Part shown: positions 1 to 6,064 of the stretch, in pieces
How the letters are laid out: the number at the start of each line of letters is the position of its first letter
Position numbering within the stretch: position 1 is the stretch's first letter
NCBI GenBank assembly: GCA_017477205.1
Contig: JAFUXE010000074.1
Span: 1 to 6,064 of the forward strand
Length of the DNA: 6,064 bases
DNA from: Alloprevotella sp.
GTDB taxonomy: Bacteria > Bacteroidota > Bacteroidia > Bacteroidales > Bacteroidaceae
Direction of reading: 5' to 3'
Position numbers and translations under genes: made by a program
The notes under the pieces: generated by a model
What the model was told of the DNA's origin: nothing
Database searches by the model: none
Seen by the model: only the letters and a program-made list of their open reading frames with translations

Positions 1-12
1 ATATCATCCGTT

Positions 13-79
13 GCAGTATTAAAACATCTTTAACGCAGAATCAGATGCAGCATTGGCGCAGTATTAACGCAGCATGATA
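13..79 (+). repeat. Degenerate 11-bp tandem repeat in the dnaG leader, overlapping the start codon
   Basis: The stretch before dnaG can be cut into six units of 11, 11, 12, 11, 11 and 11 bp. Units 1 and 3-6 begin with GCAG, at 13, 35, 47, 58 and 69; the second unit has lost it. Units 1 and 5 share GCAGTATTAA (13-22 and 58-67). TTAACGCAG occurs at 30-38 and 64-72, and GCAGCAT at 47-53 and 69-75. The spacing is close to one helical turn. The last unit contains the dnaG ATG at 74. No Bacteroidota-type promoter (TTG then TAnnTTTG about 19 bp later) is convincing here, and no Shine-Dalgarno sequence is visible. Whether this is an operator, a leader element or a decayed minisatellite cannot be told from one sequence. 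Confidence 0.55.
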
Positions 80-2110
80 GACAGGGCAACCATACAGCGC
101 GTGATGGACGCCGCCGACATTGTGGAGGTGGTGCGCGACTTCGTGTCCCTCCGCAAGGCCGGTACGAACTACAAGGGGCTCTGTCCTTTCCACAACGAGA
201 AGACGCCGAGCTTCGTCGTGACGCCTGCGAAGCAGATATGCAAGTGCTTCGGCTGCGGAAAGGGCGGCGACGCGGTGCACTTCATCATGGAAATCGAGCA
301 GCTTTCCTTCCCCGAGGCCATCAAGTGGCTCGGGAAGAAGTACGGCATCGAGGTCCGCGAGAAGGAGGAGACCGAGGAGGAGAAGGCCGCCGCGAGCGTC
401 CGCGAGGGCATGTTCGTCTTGAACGACTGGGCGTGCGAGTTCTTTGAACATACGCTTCATGACCATCCTGATGGCATTGCGGTTGGCATGTCCTACCTGC
501 GCGGCCGCGGCCTGCGCGACGACATCATACGGCGCTTCCGCCTGGGCTACAGCCTCGAGCAGAAGGACAGCCTCTGCACGGAGGCGCTCCGCAAGGGCTA
601 CAGCCGGGAGAACTTGCAGAAGACGGGGCTCGGCTACGAGACCGACGACCACCGCTTCATCGACAAATACCGTGCGCGCGTCATCTTCCCCATCTTCACC
701 GTCAGCGGGCGCGTCGTCGGCTTTGGCGGGCGCATCCTCTCCAACGAGAAGAAGATGGCGAAGTACATCAACTCGCCGGAAAGTGAGATATACAACAAGA
801 GTCGCGAGCTCTACGGACTCTACCAGGCCAAGAAAGCCATCGTCCGCGAAAACCGCTGCTTCCTCGTGGAAGGCTATATGGACGTCATCTCCATGCACCA
901 AAGCGGCGTGGAGAACGTCGTGGCCTCCAGCGGCACGTCCCTGACGGAGGGGCAGATACGCCTCGTCCACCGCTTCACGAACAACATCACGGTACTCTAC
1001 GACGGCGACGCAGCCGGCATCCACGCCTCGCTGCGAGGCATTGACATGCTGCTGGCGGAGGGCATGAACATCAAGGTGTTGCTCCTGCCCGACGGCGAAG
1101 ACCCCGACAGCTTTGCGCAGAGCCGCACGGCAGAGGACTTCAAAGCCTATATCGATGCGCACCAGACGGACTTCATCACCTTCAAGACAGACCTGCTGCT
1201 GAAGGGTACCGCCGGCGATCCGCTCCGCAAGGCGGAGGTCGTCTCGGACATTGTCCGCAGCATCAGCGTCATCCCAGACGGCATCGTGCGGCAGACGTAT
1301 GCCCACGAATGCTCCACGCGCATGCAGATGGACGAGGGACTCATCCTCAGCGAGGTCAGCAAGATGCGGCGTCGGCGCCTGGTTTCCGCCGCACCGTCCT
1401 ACAGCGCCGAGGAGCGTCGCGGGACGGAGCACGGCGAAAGCCCTGCGGAGGGCGGGATGGAGAATGGGGCGGAGAATGCCGATTCCTCCCAGCCCTCAGC
1501 CCCCGCTCAGGAAGCGCGGACGGCGAGCGCCCTGCGCCCCCTTGCGCCCGCCACGAGTGCGGCCGCCGAGCTGCGTCTCGTGCAGCAGGTGATGCGCTAC
1601 GGCGAGGTCGTCCTCCTGGATGCCGCTGCCGCCGAGGGCGCGGAGGCTGAGGAGCAGCCCGCGGTCACCGTGGCGGAATTCGTGGCTGACGACCTGGCGG
1701 CCGACGGCCTGGCCTTCGACGTGCCGCTGCATGCCCGCATCCTGCATGAGGCCGTGGAGCATGTCCGCGAGCCGGACTTCCATGCCGAGGGCTACTTCCT
1801 GACGCATCCGGACGCGGAGGTCAACACGCTTGCCCAGCAGCTCTGCCCCGAGCGCGTGCAGCTCAGCCGCCAGCAGCGGGAGCAGTACGGCGAGGAGCGC
1901 GAGCACCTCGTGGACATCGTGCCGCGCCTGCTCAACGACTTCAAGTACGAGTACGTCCGCCGCGAGATGAAGCAGGTGGAGCAGCAGATTCTCGCCCTTT
2001 CCTCGCAGGAGGACTACGAGGCCTGCATGCAGCTCATGGCGCGCTACAAGCAGCTTTCCGAGCTCCTCGCCGCCGTGAGCCAGGCCACCGGCGACCGCGT
2101 CGTCCTGTAA
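74..2110 (+). CDS. dnaG: DNA primase DnaG
   Basis: Replicative primase: it makes short RNA primers at the replication fork and is recruited by the DnaB helicase. At 678 residues it is somewhat longer than E. coli DnaG (581). Visible domains: an N-terminal CHC2 zinc ribbon with C37, H40, C58 and C61 (CPFH then CFGC); the RNA polymerase core, including [11 protein letters not shown] (about 212-222) and the conserved basic stretch around 230-256; a TOPRIM fold with E266 in VEGYMD and D310/D312 in YDGDAAG, the metal-binding acids, followed by [10 protein letters not shown] (338-347). A low-complexity Ala/Glu/Gly/Pro/Ser linker covers about 437-497. The C-terminal part (about 498-678) has the RYGE and VAEFVADDL motifs expected of the helicase-binding domain, then charged helices. 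The start is firm: an in-frame TAA at 65-67 lies three codons upstream and the [10 protein letters not shown] opening is typical. There is no Shine-Dalgarno sequence. Oddities: an extra cysteine (C56) beside the zinc ligands, and AT-ending codons over residues 124-137. Confidence 0.97.
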   Translation: MIDRATIQRVMDAADIVEVVRDFVSLRKAGTNYKGLCPFHNEKTPSFVVTPAKQICKCFGCGKGGDAVHFIMEIEQLSFPEAIKWLGKKYGIEVREKEETEEEKAAASVREGMFVLNDWACEFFEHTLHDHPDGIAVGMSYLRGRGLRDDIIRRFRLGYSLEQKDSLCTEALRKGYSRENLQKTGLGYETDDHRFIDKYRARVIFPIFTVSGRVVGFGGRILSNEKKMAKYINSPESEIYNKSRELYGLYQAKKAIVRENRCFLVEGYMDVISMHQSGVENVVASSGTSLTEGQIRLVHRFTNNITVLYDGDAAGIHASLRGIDMLLAEGMNIKVLLLPDGEDPDSFAQSRTAEDFKAYIDAHQTDFITFKTDLLLKGTAGDPLRKAEVVSDIVRSISVIPDGIVRQTYAHECSTRMQMDEGLILSEVSKMRRRRLVSAAPSYSAEERRGTEHGESPAEGGMENGAENADSSQPSAPAQEARTASALRPLAPATSAAAELRLVQQVMRYGEVVLLDAAAAEGAEAEEQPAVTVAEFVADDLAADGLAFDVPLHARILHEAVEHVREPDFHAEGYFLTHPDAEVNTLAQQLCPERVQLSRQQREQYGEEREHLVDIVPRLLNDFKYEYVRREMKQVEQQILALSSQEDYEACMQLMARYKQLSELLAAVSQATGDRVVL

Positions 2111-2132
2111 ACCAAACCAACCAAGCACATAT
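2111..2132 (+). promoter_or_regulatory. A/C-rich translation leader between dnaG and pyrB
   Basis: The 22-bp gap starts with overlapping ACCAA units (2111-2124), contains AAACCAA at 2114-2120, and has no GGAGG-like sequence. Bacteroidota commonly initiate translation from A-rich leaders without a Shine-Dalgarno sequence, so this is the likely ribosome entry region for pyrB. It is too short and unstructured to hold a terminator, which supports cotranscription of dnaG and pyrB. The role is inferred from composition and position only. Confidence 0.4.
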
Positions 2133-3059
2133 ATGCCAAACCTCATCACCATCAAAGGTCTCTCGCGCGACCGCCTGGAATACCTCCTCACGCTGGGCCG
2201 CGAGTTTGAGCGCCGCCCGAACCGCAAGATTCTGGACGGCCGTATCGTAGCCACGCTCTTCTTCGAGCCCAGCACGCGCACGCGCCTCTCCTTCGAGACG
2301 GCGGCGCAGCGCCTCGGCGCACGCGTCATCGGCTTCAGCGACCCGGCCGCCACGAGCAGCTCGAAGGGCGAGTCGCTGGAGGACACCATCCGCATGGTGG
2401 GCAACTATGCCGACGTCATCGTCATGCGCCACTACATCGAGGGCGCTGCCGAGCGTGCCGTGCGCGTGAGCCCCGTGCCCATCGTGAACGCGGGCGACGG
2501 CGCGAACCAGCATCCCACGCAGACGATGCTCGACCTCTACACCATCCTCCAGACGCAGGGGACGCTGGAGAACCTGAACATCCACCTCGTGGGCGACCTG
2601 AAATACGGGCGCACGGTGCACTCCCTCCTGCAGGCGATGGGGCACTTCAACCCCACGTTCACCTTCATAGCGCCCCGCGAGCTGGCGATGCCGGAGAAGT
2701 ACAAGGACTACTGCCGCGAGCATGGCATACGCTTCGCGGAGACGGAGCGCTTCGATGCCACGACGATAGGCGAGGCTGACATTCTCTATATGACGCGCGT
2801 GCAGCGCGAGCGCTTCGCCGACCTCGACGAGTACGAGCGCGTGAAGGACGTCTATATCCTCGTGGCGGACATGCTCTCCCAGGCGCGTCCGAACATGAAG
2901 ATTCTCCACCCCCTGCCCCGCGTGAACGAAATCAGCACCGACGTGGACGACTCTCCGCACGCCTACTACTTCCAGCAGGCCAAGAACGGCCTCTTCATGC
3001 GCCAGGCCATCCTCTGCGACGCCCTCGGCCTGACGCTCGAGGACGTCAGGAAAGATTAG
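2133..3059 (+). CDS. pyrB: Aspartate carbamoyltransferase catalytic subunit
   Basis: Condenses carbamoyl phosphate with L-aspartate to give N-carbamoyl-L-aspartate, the committed step of de novo pyrimidine synthesis, in the cytoplasm; the catalytic chain forms trimers. The length, 308 residues, is normal for the family. The carbamoyl-phosphate loop FEPSTRTR is at 44-51. The flexible loop donated by the neighbouring subunit carries K78 in SSSKGE (matching the E. coli K84 region). MRH is at 98-100, [12 protein letters not shown] at 119-130, [12 protein letters not shown] at 154-165, MTRVQ (R222, Q224, aspartate binding) at 220-224, and HPLPRVNEI at 259-267. The sequence strongly resembles the E. 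coli type that pairs with PyrI, yet no pyrI follows. It starts 22 bp after dnaG and ends 59 bp before glyA, all on one strand. Codon use matches its neighbours. No pyrimidine attenuator or UMP-sensing leader is visible. Confidence 0.97.
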   Translation: MPNLITIKGLSRDRLEYLLTLGREFERRPNRKILDGRIVATLFFEPSTRTRLSFETAAQRLGARVIGFSDPAATSSSKGESLEDTIRMVGNYADVIVMRHYIEGAAERAVRVSPVPIVNAGDGANQHPTQTMLDLYTILQTQGTLENLNIHLVGDLKYGRTVHSLLQAMGHFNPTFTFIAPRELAMPEKYKDYCREHGIRFAETERFDATTIGEADILYMTRVQRERFADLDEYERVKDVYILVADMLSQARPNMKILHPLPRVNEISTDVDDSPHAYYFQQAKNGLFMRQAILCDALGLTLEDVRKD

Positions 3060-3118
3060 GCGAGAACTCCGAAAAATCAGATAATCTCCGAAAACCAAAT
3101 AAACAAAACCAAAAGACT
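3060..3118 (+). promoter_or_regulatory. A-rich glyA leader with a 9-bp direct repeat
   Basis: This 59-bp gap is much richer in A than the genes around it. It contains the direct repeat CTCCGAAAA at 3067-3075 and 3086-3094 (19 bp apart, about two helical turns) and two copies of AAACCAA (3092-3098, 3106-3112), a heptamer also present in the pyrB leader. There is no Shine-Dalgarno sequence before the glyA ATG, no TAnnTTTG promoter element and no stable hairpin. The most economical reading is an untranslated stretch inside an operon that serves ribosome entry for glyA; the direct repeat could be an operator or chance. Confidence 0.4.
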
Positions 3119-4399
3119 ATGCAAAAAGACACAGAAATCTTCCGCCTCATCGAGGAGGAACACCAGCGCCAGCTGCGCGGTATCGAACTCATCGCCTCCG
3201 AGAACTTCGTGAGCGAGCAGGTCATGCAGGCCATGGGCTCATGCCTGACGAACAAGTACGCCGAGGGCTATCCCGGCCACCGTTACTACGGCGGCTGCCA
3301 GATTGTGGACCAGACGGAGAACATCGCCATCGACCGCATCAAGCGCCTCTACGGTGCCGAGTACGCCAACGTGCAGCCCCACTCGGGAGCACAGGCCAAC
3401 GCCGCCGTGCTGCTCGCCGTGCTGAAGCCCGGCGACACGTTCATGGGCCTGAACCTCGACCACGGCGGCCACCTCAGCCACGGCTCCGCCGTCAACACCA
3501 GCGGCATACTCTACCGCCCCGTGGGCTACAACCTGAACCGCGAGACAGGCCGCGTAGATTACGACGAGATGGAGCAGCTCGCACTCCAGCACCGCCCCAA
3601 GCTCATTATCGGCGGCGGCTCCGCCTACAGCCGCGAGTGGGACTACGCCCGCATGCGCAAGATTGCCGATGAGGTGGGCGCCATCTTCATGGTCGATATG
3701 GCCCACCCCGCCGGACTCATCGCCGCCGGACTGCTGGACAACCCCGTCAAGTACGCCCACATCGTCACCTCCACCACCCACAAGACGCTCCGCGGCCCGC
3801 GCGGCGGCATCATCCTCATGGGCAAGGACTTCGAGAACCCCTGGGGCCTGACCACGAAGAAGGGCGAGGTGCGCATGATGTCCAGCCTCCTGAACAGCGC
3901 CGTTTTCCCCGGCCAGCAGGGCGGCCCCCTGGAGCACGTCATCGCCGCCAAGGCCGTGGCCTTCGGCGAAGCCCTCGACCCCTCGTTCAAGGTCTATCAG
4001 ACGCAGGTGAAGAAGAACGCCGTGCGCCTGGCCGAGGAGCTCGTCGCCCGCGGATTCGACATCGTTAGCGGCGGCACGGACAACCACTCCATGCTCGTTG
4101 ACCTCCGCCCGAAGTACCCCGAGCTCACCGGCAAGGTGGCCGAGAACGCCCTCGTCAGCGCAGACATCACCGTGAACAAGAACATGGTGCCCTTCGACAC
4201 CCGCTCCGCCTTCCAGACCAGCGGCATACGCCTCGGCACGCCCGCCATCACGACGCGCGGCGCCAAGGAAGACTTCATGGCTGAGATTGCCGAGATGATA
4301 GAGACCGTCCTCAACGCGCCCACCGACGAAGCCGTCATCGCCAGCGTCCGCGCCCGCGTCAACGACACGATGAAGCAGTTCCCCATCTTTGCTTGGTAG
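3119..4399 (+). CDS. glyA: Serine hydroxymethyltransferase
   Basis: PLP-dependent enzyme that converts serine and tetrahydrofolate to glycine and 5,10-methylene-tetrahydrofolate, the main one-carbon source for thymidylate, purines and methionine; cytoplasmic, fold type I. At 426 residues it is full length (bacterial SHMTs are about 415-430). Visible: IELIASENF at 22-30, the conserved [11 protein letters not shown] at 49-59, the PLP-contacting D193 and H196 in [10 protein letters not shown], the Schiff-base lysine K222 in [14 protein letters not shown] (217-230), [11 protein letters not shown] at 263-273, and the C-terminal [14 protein letters not shown] motif at 368-381. The segment at about 240-262, between the PLP-lysine loop and FPGQQGGP, is longer than in E. 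coli GlyA; I believe this is usual in Bacteroidota. It is the last gene of the probable dnaG-pyrB-glyA unit, and a heptamer repeat array begins three bases after its TAG. No purine-type or glycine riboswitch is seen before it. Confidence 0.97.
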   Translation: MQKDTEIFRLIEEEHQRQLRGIELIASENFVSEQVMQAMGSCLTNKYAEGYPGHRYYGGCQIVDQTENIAIDRIKRLYGAEYANVQPHSGAQANAAVLLAVLKPGDTFMGLNLDHGGHLSHGSAVNTSGILYRPVGYNLNRETGRVDYDEMEQLALQHRPKLIIGGGSAYSREWDYARMRKIADEVGAIFMVDMAHPAGLIAAGLLDNPVKYAHIVTSTTHKTLRGPRGGIILMGKDFENPWGLTTKKGEVRMMSSLLNSAVFPGQQGGPLEHVIAAKAVAFGEALDPSFKVYQTQVKKNAVRLAEELVARGFDIVSGGTDNHSMLVDLRPKYPELTGKVAENALVSADITVNKNMVPFDTRSAFQTSGIRLGTPAITTRGAKEDFMAEIAEMIETVLNAPTDEAVIASVRARVNDTMKQFPIFAW

Positions 4400-4401
4400 G
4401 C

Positions 4402-4450
4402 AGTGACAAGTGACAAGTGACGAGTGACGAGCCGCGAGTTACAAGTTACG
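4402..4450 (+). repeat. Heptanucleotide tandem repeat array, 7 units
   Basis: Seven uninterrupted 7-bp units follow the glyA stop codon: AGTGACA at 4402 and 4409, AGTGACG at 4416 and 4423, AGCCGCG at 4430, AGTTACA at 4437 and AGTTACG at 4444. The phase never slips over 49 bp. The variation is ordered: the middle TGA becomes TTA in the last two units, the last base alternates A/G by pairs, and one unit (4430) has diverged. It lies outside any gene in a convergent spacer. It resembles in style the short tandemly repeated sequences of other bacteria, such as the heptamers known in cyanobacteria. No function is visible; it is not a CRISPR, having no spacers. Confidence 0.85.
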
Positions 4451-4473
4451 AGGCATTATAGAACAATCCCCGC

Positions 4474-4509
4474 AAGATGCGTACCCGCTTCCCGGTCGGT
4501 GCGCATCTT
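4474..4509 (+). terminator. 12-bp stem hairpin downstream of glyA, possible terminator
   Basis: AAGATGCGTACC (4474-4485) pairs with GGTGCGCATCTT (4498-4509) over 12 positions, 11 Watson-Crick and one T-G pair, around a 12-base loop. It starts 24 bp after the heptamer array and 75 bp after the glyA stop. No T-run follows, so it is not a classical intrinsic terminator. It could be an mRNA 3' end stabiliser or a first terminator for the + strand operon. The pairing is directly visible; the role is inferred. Confidence 0.4.
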
Positions 4510-4577
4510 CGTATCTGCTCCGCCGCACGGGCGGCGAGGCCCCGGAGCCCGCCTGACGCCCGCTCTGTGCAGACGCA

Positions 4578-4614
4578 GCAAGGGCCGCTCCCTGTCTCAG
4601 GGGGCGGCCCTTGC
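4578..4614. terminator. Strong 17-bp hairpin, probable bidirectional terminator between glyA and aspS
   Basis: GCAAGGGCCGC (4578-4588) pairs perfectly with GCGGCCCTTGC (4604-4614). Inside, T4589-G4603 is a wobble pair and CCCTG (4590-4594) pairs with CAGGG (4598-4602), leaving a TCT loop. That makes 17 consecutive pairs, 14 of them G-C. It stands 29 bp beyond the aspS stop, between two converging genes, where a shared terminator is expected. There is no T-tract on either side, so termination may be weak or need a factor, but the length and near symmetry of the stem make chance unlikely. Confidence 0.7.
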
Positions 4615-4643
4615 CGTATCGGGGAAGGTCGGCGGCGCGCAGC

Positions 4644-6064
4644 TTACTCTCCGCGCGGCGCGAGGGCTATCTGCAGCTCGTCGAGCTGCTTCTGGTCAAC
4701 GGCGCTGGGAGCGTCGAGCATGACGTCGCGCCCGGAGTTGTTCTTCGGGAAGGCGATGCAGTCGCGGATGCTGTCCAGCCCGGCGAAGAGGGACACGAAG
4801 CGGTCCAGGCCGTAGGCCAGGCCGCCGTGGGGCGGCGCGCCGTACTTGAAGGCGTTCATCAGGAAGCCGAACTGCTCCTGCGCCTTCTCGGGCGTGAAGC
4901 CGAGCACCTCGAATATCTTCGCCTGCAGGACGGCGTCGTGGATACGGATGGAGCCGCCGCCGACTTCCACGCCGTTGCACACCATGTCGTAGGCATCGGC
5001 CAGGACGCTGGCGGGATCCGTGTCCAGCAGGGGCACGTCGCTGGGCTTCGGGGCGGTGAAGGGATGGTGCATGGCCATGAGGCGCTGCTCCTCGTCGCTC
5101 CACTCGAACATGGGGAAATCGACTACCCAGAGCAGGGCGAACTTGTCTTTGTCGCGCAGGCCGAGGCGGCTTCCCATGAGCAGGCGCAGTTCGCAGAGCT
5201 GCTTGCGCGTGCGGTTGGCGTCATCGCCGCTGAGGATGAGGATGAGGTCGCCGGGCTTTGCCTGCATGGTTTCCTTCAGCTTCCCGAGCACCTCGGGGGC
5301 GTAGAACTTATCGACGCTGGACTTCACGGTGCCGTCCTCCTGGACGCGGGCATAGACGAGACCCTTGGCACCTATCTGCGGCGACTTGACGAAGTTCGTC
5401 AGCTCGTCCAGCTGCTTGCGCGTATAGACGGCGCAGCCCTCGGCGCAGATGCCGCCGATGTATGCTGCCTCGTTGAAGACGCCGAACTCGCCCGTGCCCC
5501 TGAGCACGTCCATGAGCTCCACGAACTCCATGCCGAAGCGCATGTCGGGCTTGTCGCTGCCGAAGCGGCGCATGGCTTCGCTCCAGGGTAGGCGCAGGAA
5601 GGGCTCCTCGCCGAGGTCCACGCCGCGCACCGTCTTGAAGAGGTGCTTCGTCAACGCCTCGAAGGTGCGGATGACGTCGTCCTGCTCCACGAAGCTCATC
5701 TCGCAGTCTATCTGCGTGAACTCGGGCTGGCGGTCGGCGCGCAGGTCCTCGTCGCGGAAGCATTTCACGATCTGGAAGTAGCGGTCCATGCCGGCCACCA
5801 TGAGGAGCTGCTTCAGCGTCTGCGGGCTCTGCGGCAGGGCGTAGAACTGTCCGGGGTTCATGCGCGAGGGGACGATGAAGTCGCGGGCTCCCTCGGGCGT
5901 GCTGCCCACGAGGACGGGGGTTTCAATCTCGAGGAAGCCGAGGCTGTCGAGGAAGTGGCGCGTCTCGATGCAGAACTTGTGGCGCAGCTCGAGGTTGCGG
6001 CGCACGCATTCGCGGCGCAGGTCGAGGTAGCGGTACTTCATGCGCAGGTCGTCGCCGCCGTCGG
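4644..6064 (-). CDS. aspS: Aspartyl-tRNA synthetase, partial (N-terminus outside the window)
   Basis: Charges tRNA-Asp with aspartate; class II synthetase, cytoplasmic homodimer. The reading frame stays open to the window edge: the seven codons before the Met at 6041 read DGGDDLR and lead into [10 protein letters not shown], a conserved internal AspRS block, so that Met is not the start. About 115-120 N-terminal residues, essentially the OB-fold anticodon-binding domain, are missing. Counting that Met as 1: motif 1 is around 36-44 (FLEIETPVL), followed by [14 protein letters not shown] (47-60); motif 2 is [18 protein letters not shown] (95-112); the bacterial-type GSDKPD is at 161-166, followed by the bacterial insertion domain; WVVDFPMFE is at 305-313; AMHHPFT at 323-329; GGGSIRIH at 361-368; motif 3 GLAYGLDRF is at 407-415. 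The end, [16 protein letters not shown] plus a short tail, is intact. Whether it is discriminating or also charges tRNA-Asn cannot be judged without the N-terminal domain. It converges with glyA. Confidence 0.97.
   Translation of the reverse strand, partial: DGGDDLRMKYRYLDLRRECVRRNLELRHKFCIETRHFLDSLGFLEIETPVLVGSTPEGARDFIVPSRMNPGQFYALPQSPQTLKQLLMVAGMDRYFQIVKCFRDEDLRADRQPEFTQIDCEMSFVEQDDVIRTFEALTKHLFKTVRGVDLGEEPFLRLPWSEAMRRFGSDKPDMRFGMEFVELMDVLRGTGEFGVFNEAAYIGGICAEGCAVYTRKQLDELTNFVKSPQIGAKGLVYARVQEDGTVKSSVDKFYAPEVLGKLKETMQAKPGDLILILSGDDANRTRKQLCELRLLMGSRLGLRDKDKFALLWVVDFPMFEWSDEEQRLMAMHHPFTAPKPSDVPLLDTDPASVLADAYDMVCNGVEVGGGSIRIHDAVLQAKIFEVLGFTPEKAQEQFGFLMNAFKYGAPPHGGLAYGLDRFVSLFAGLDSIRDCIAFPKNNSGRDVMLDAPSAVDQKQLDELQIALAPRGE

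Noticed and set aside
11..38. Possible promoter for dnaG (TTG at 11-13 with a TTTA-like element near 29)
   Set aside because: The -7 match to TAnnTTTG is poor and the spacing is about 11 bp rather than about 19; the real promoter may lie upstream of the window.
41..1432. Long open frame on the - strand opposite dnaG (463 codons)
   Set aside because: It mirrors dnaG codon structure in GC-rich DNA, has Ala/Val/Leu/Asp-biased low-information sequence with no recognisable motif, and dnaG on the other strand is unmistakable.
1496..3098. Overlapping - strand open frames opposite the dnaG end and pyrB
   Set aside because: They are antisense shadows of the two conserved genes, rich in Arg/Ala/Val/His, with no family resemblance and no leader of the local A-rich kind.
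3239..4087. 282-codon - strand open frame opposite glyA
   Set aside because: It lies wholly inside glyA, is composed mostly of Gly/Ala/Val/His and matches nothing recognisable; stop codons are rare there because of high GC.
4402..4450. CRISPR array
   Set aside because: The units are 7 bp and contiguous with no spacers, and no cas gene is nearby.
4520..4562. Small GC-rich inverted repeats (CCGCC/GGCGG at 4520-4534; CGGGCG/CGCCCG at 4528-4562)
   Set aside because: Stems of 5-6 bp that exclude each other are expected by chance in sequence this rich in G and C.
4400..4643. Search for a tRNA or other known RNA gene in the convergent spacer
   Set aside because: No T-loop (GTTCRANNC-like) or cloverleaf arrangement was found; the structure present is explained by the repeat and the two hairpins.
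4424..4815. Open frames on the + strand across the glyA/aspS spacer
   Set aside because: They run through the repeat array and both hairpins and into antisense aspS, are Arg/Ser/Ala-rich, and have no plausible initiation region.

Overview
The window is a GC-rich (about 60% or more by eye) bacterial chromosome segment carrying four conserved housekeeping genes. The protein sequences, the absence of Shine-Dalgarno sequences, the A-rich leaders before pyrB and glyA, and the SHMT and AspRS sequence style all suggest Bacteroidota, most likely Bacteroidales. Prevotellaceae is a guess; the GC content would be high for that family. I see no mobile element, CRISPR array, phage gene, tRNA or rRNA.

Layout: positions 1-73 are a comparatively AT-rich leader built of degenerate 11-bp repeats that run into the dnaG start codon. 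Three genes then lie on the + strand: dnaG (74-2110, DNA primase), pyrB (2133-3059, aspartate carbamoyltransferase catalytic chain) and glyA (3119-4399, serine hydroxymethyltransferase). The gaps are 22 and 59 bp, and neither holds an obvious terminator, so one transcript is plausible. After glyA comes a 244-bp convergent spacer (4400-4643). It holds a 7-bp tandem repeat array directly after the glyA stop, a 12-bp hairpin, and a strong 17-bp hairpin that probably terminates transcription from both sides. From 4644 to the window edge runs aspS on the - strand (aspartyl-tRNA synthetase); its N-terminal anticodon-binding domain lies outside the window.

How they fit together: the + strand trio joins replication priming (DnaG), the committed step of pyrimidine synthesis (PyrB) and the main supply of one-carbon units for thymidylate and purines (GlyA). 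This is a sensible set to express together during DNA synthesis. AspS also uses aspartate but is divided from them by convergent transcription. pyrI, the ATCase regulatory subunit gene that often follows pyrB in Bacteroidales, is absent here.

I found no convincing undescribed system. The points most worth a second look are non-coding: the helically phased repeats at the dnaG start, the heptamer array after glyA, and the paired hairpins in the convergent spacer.
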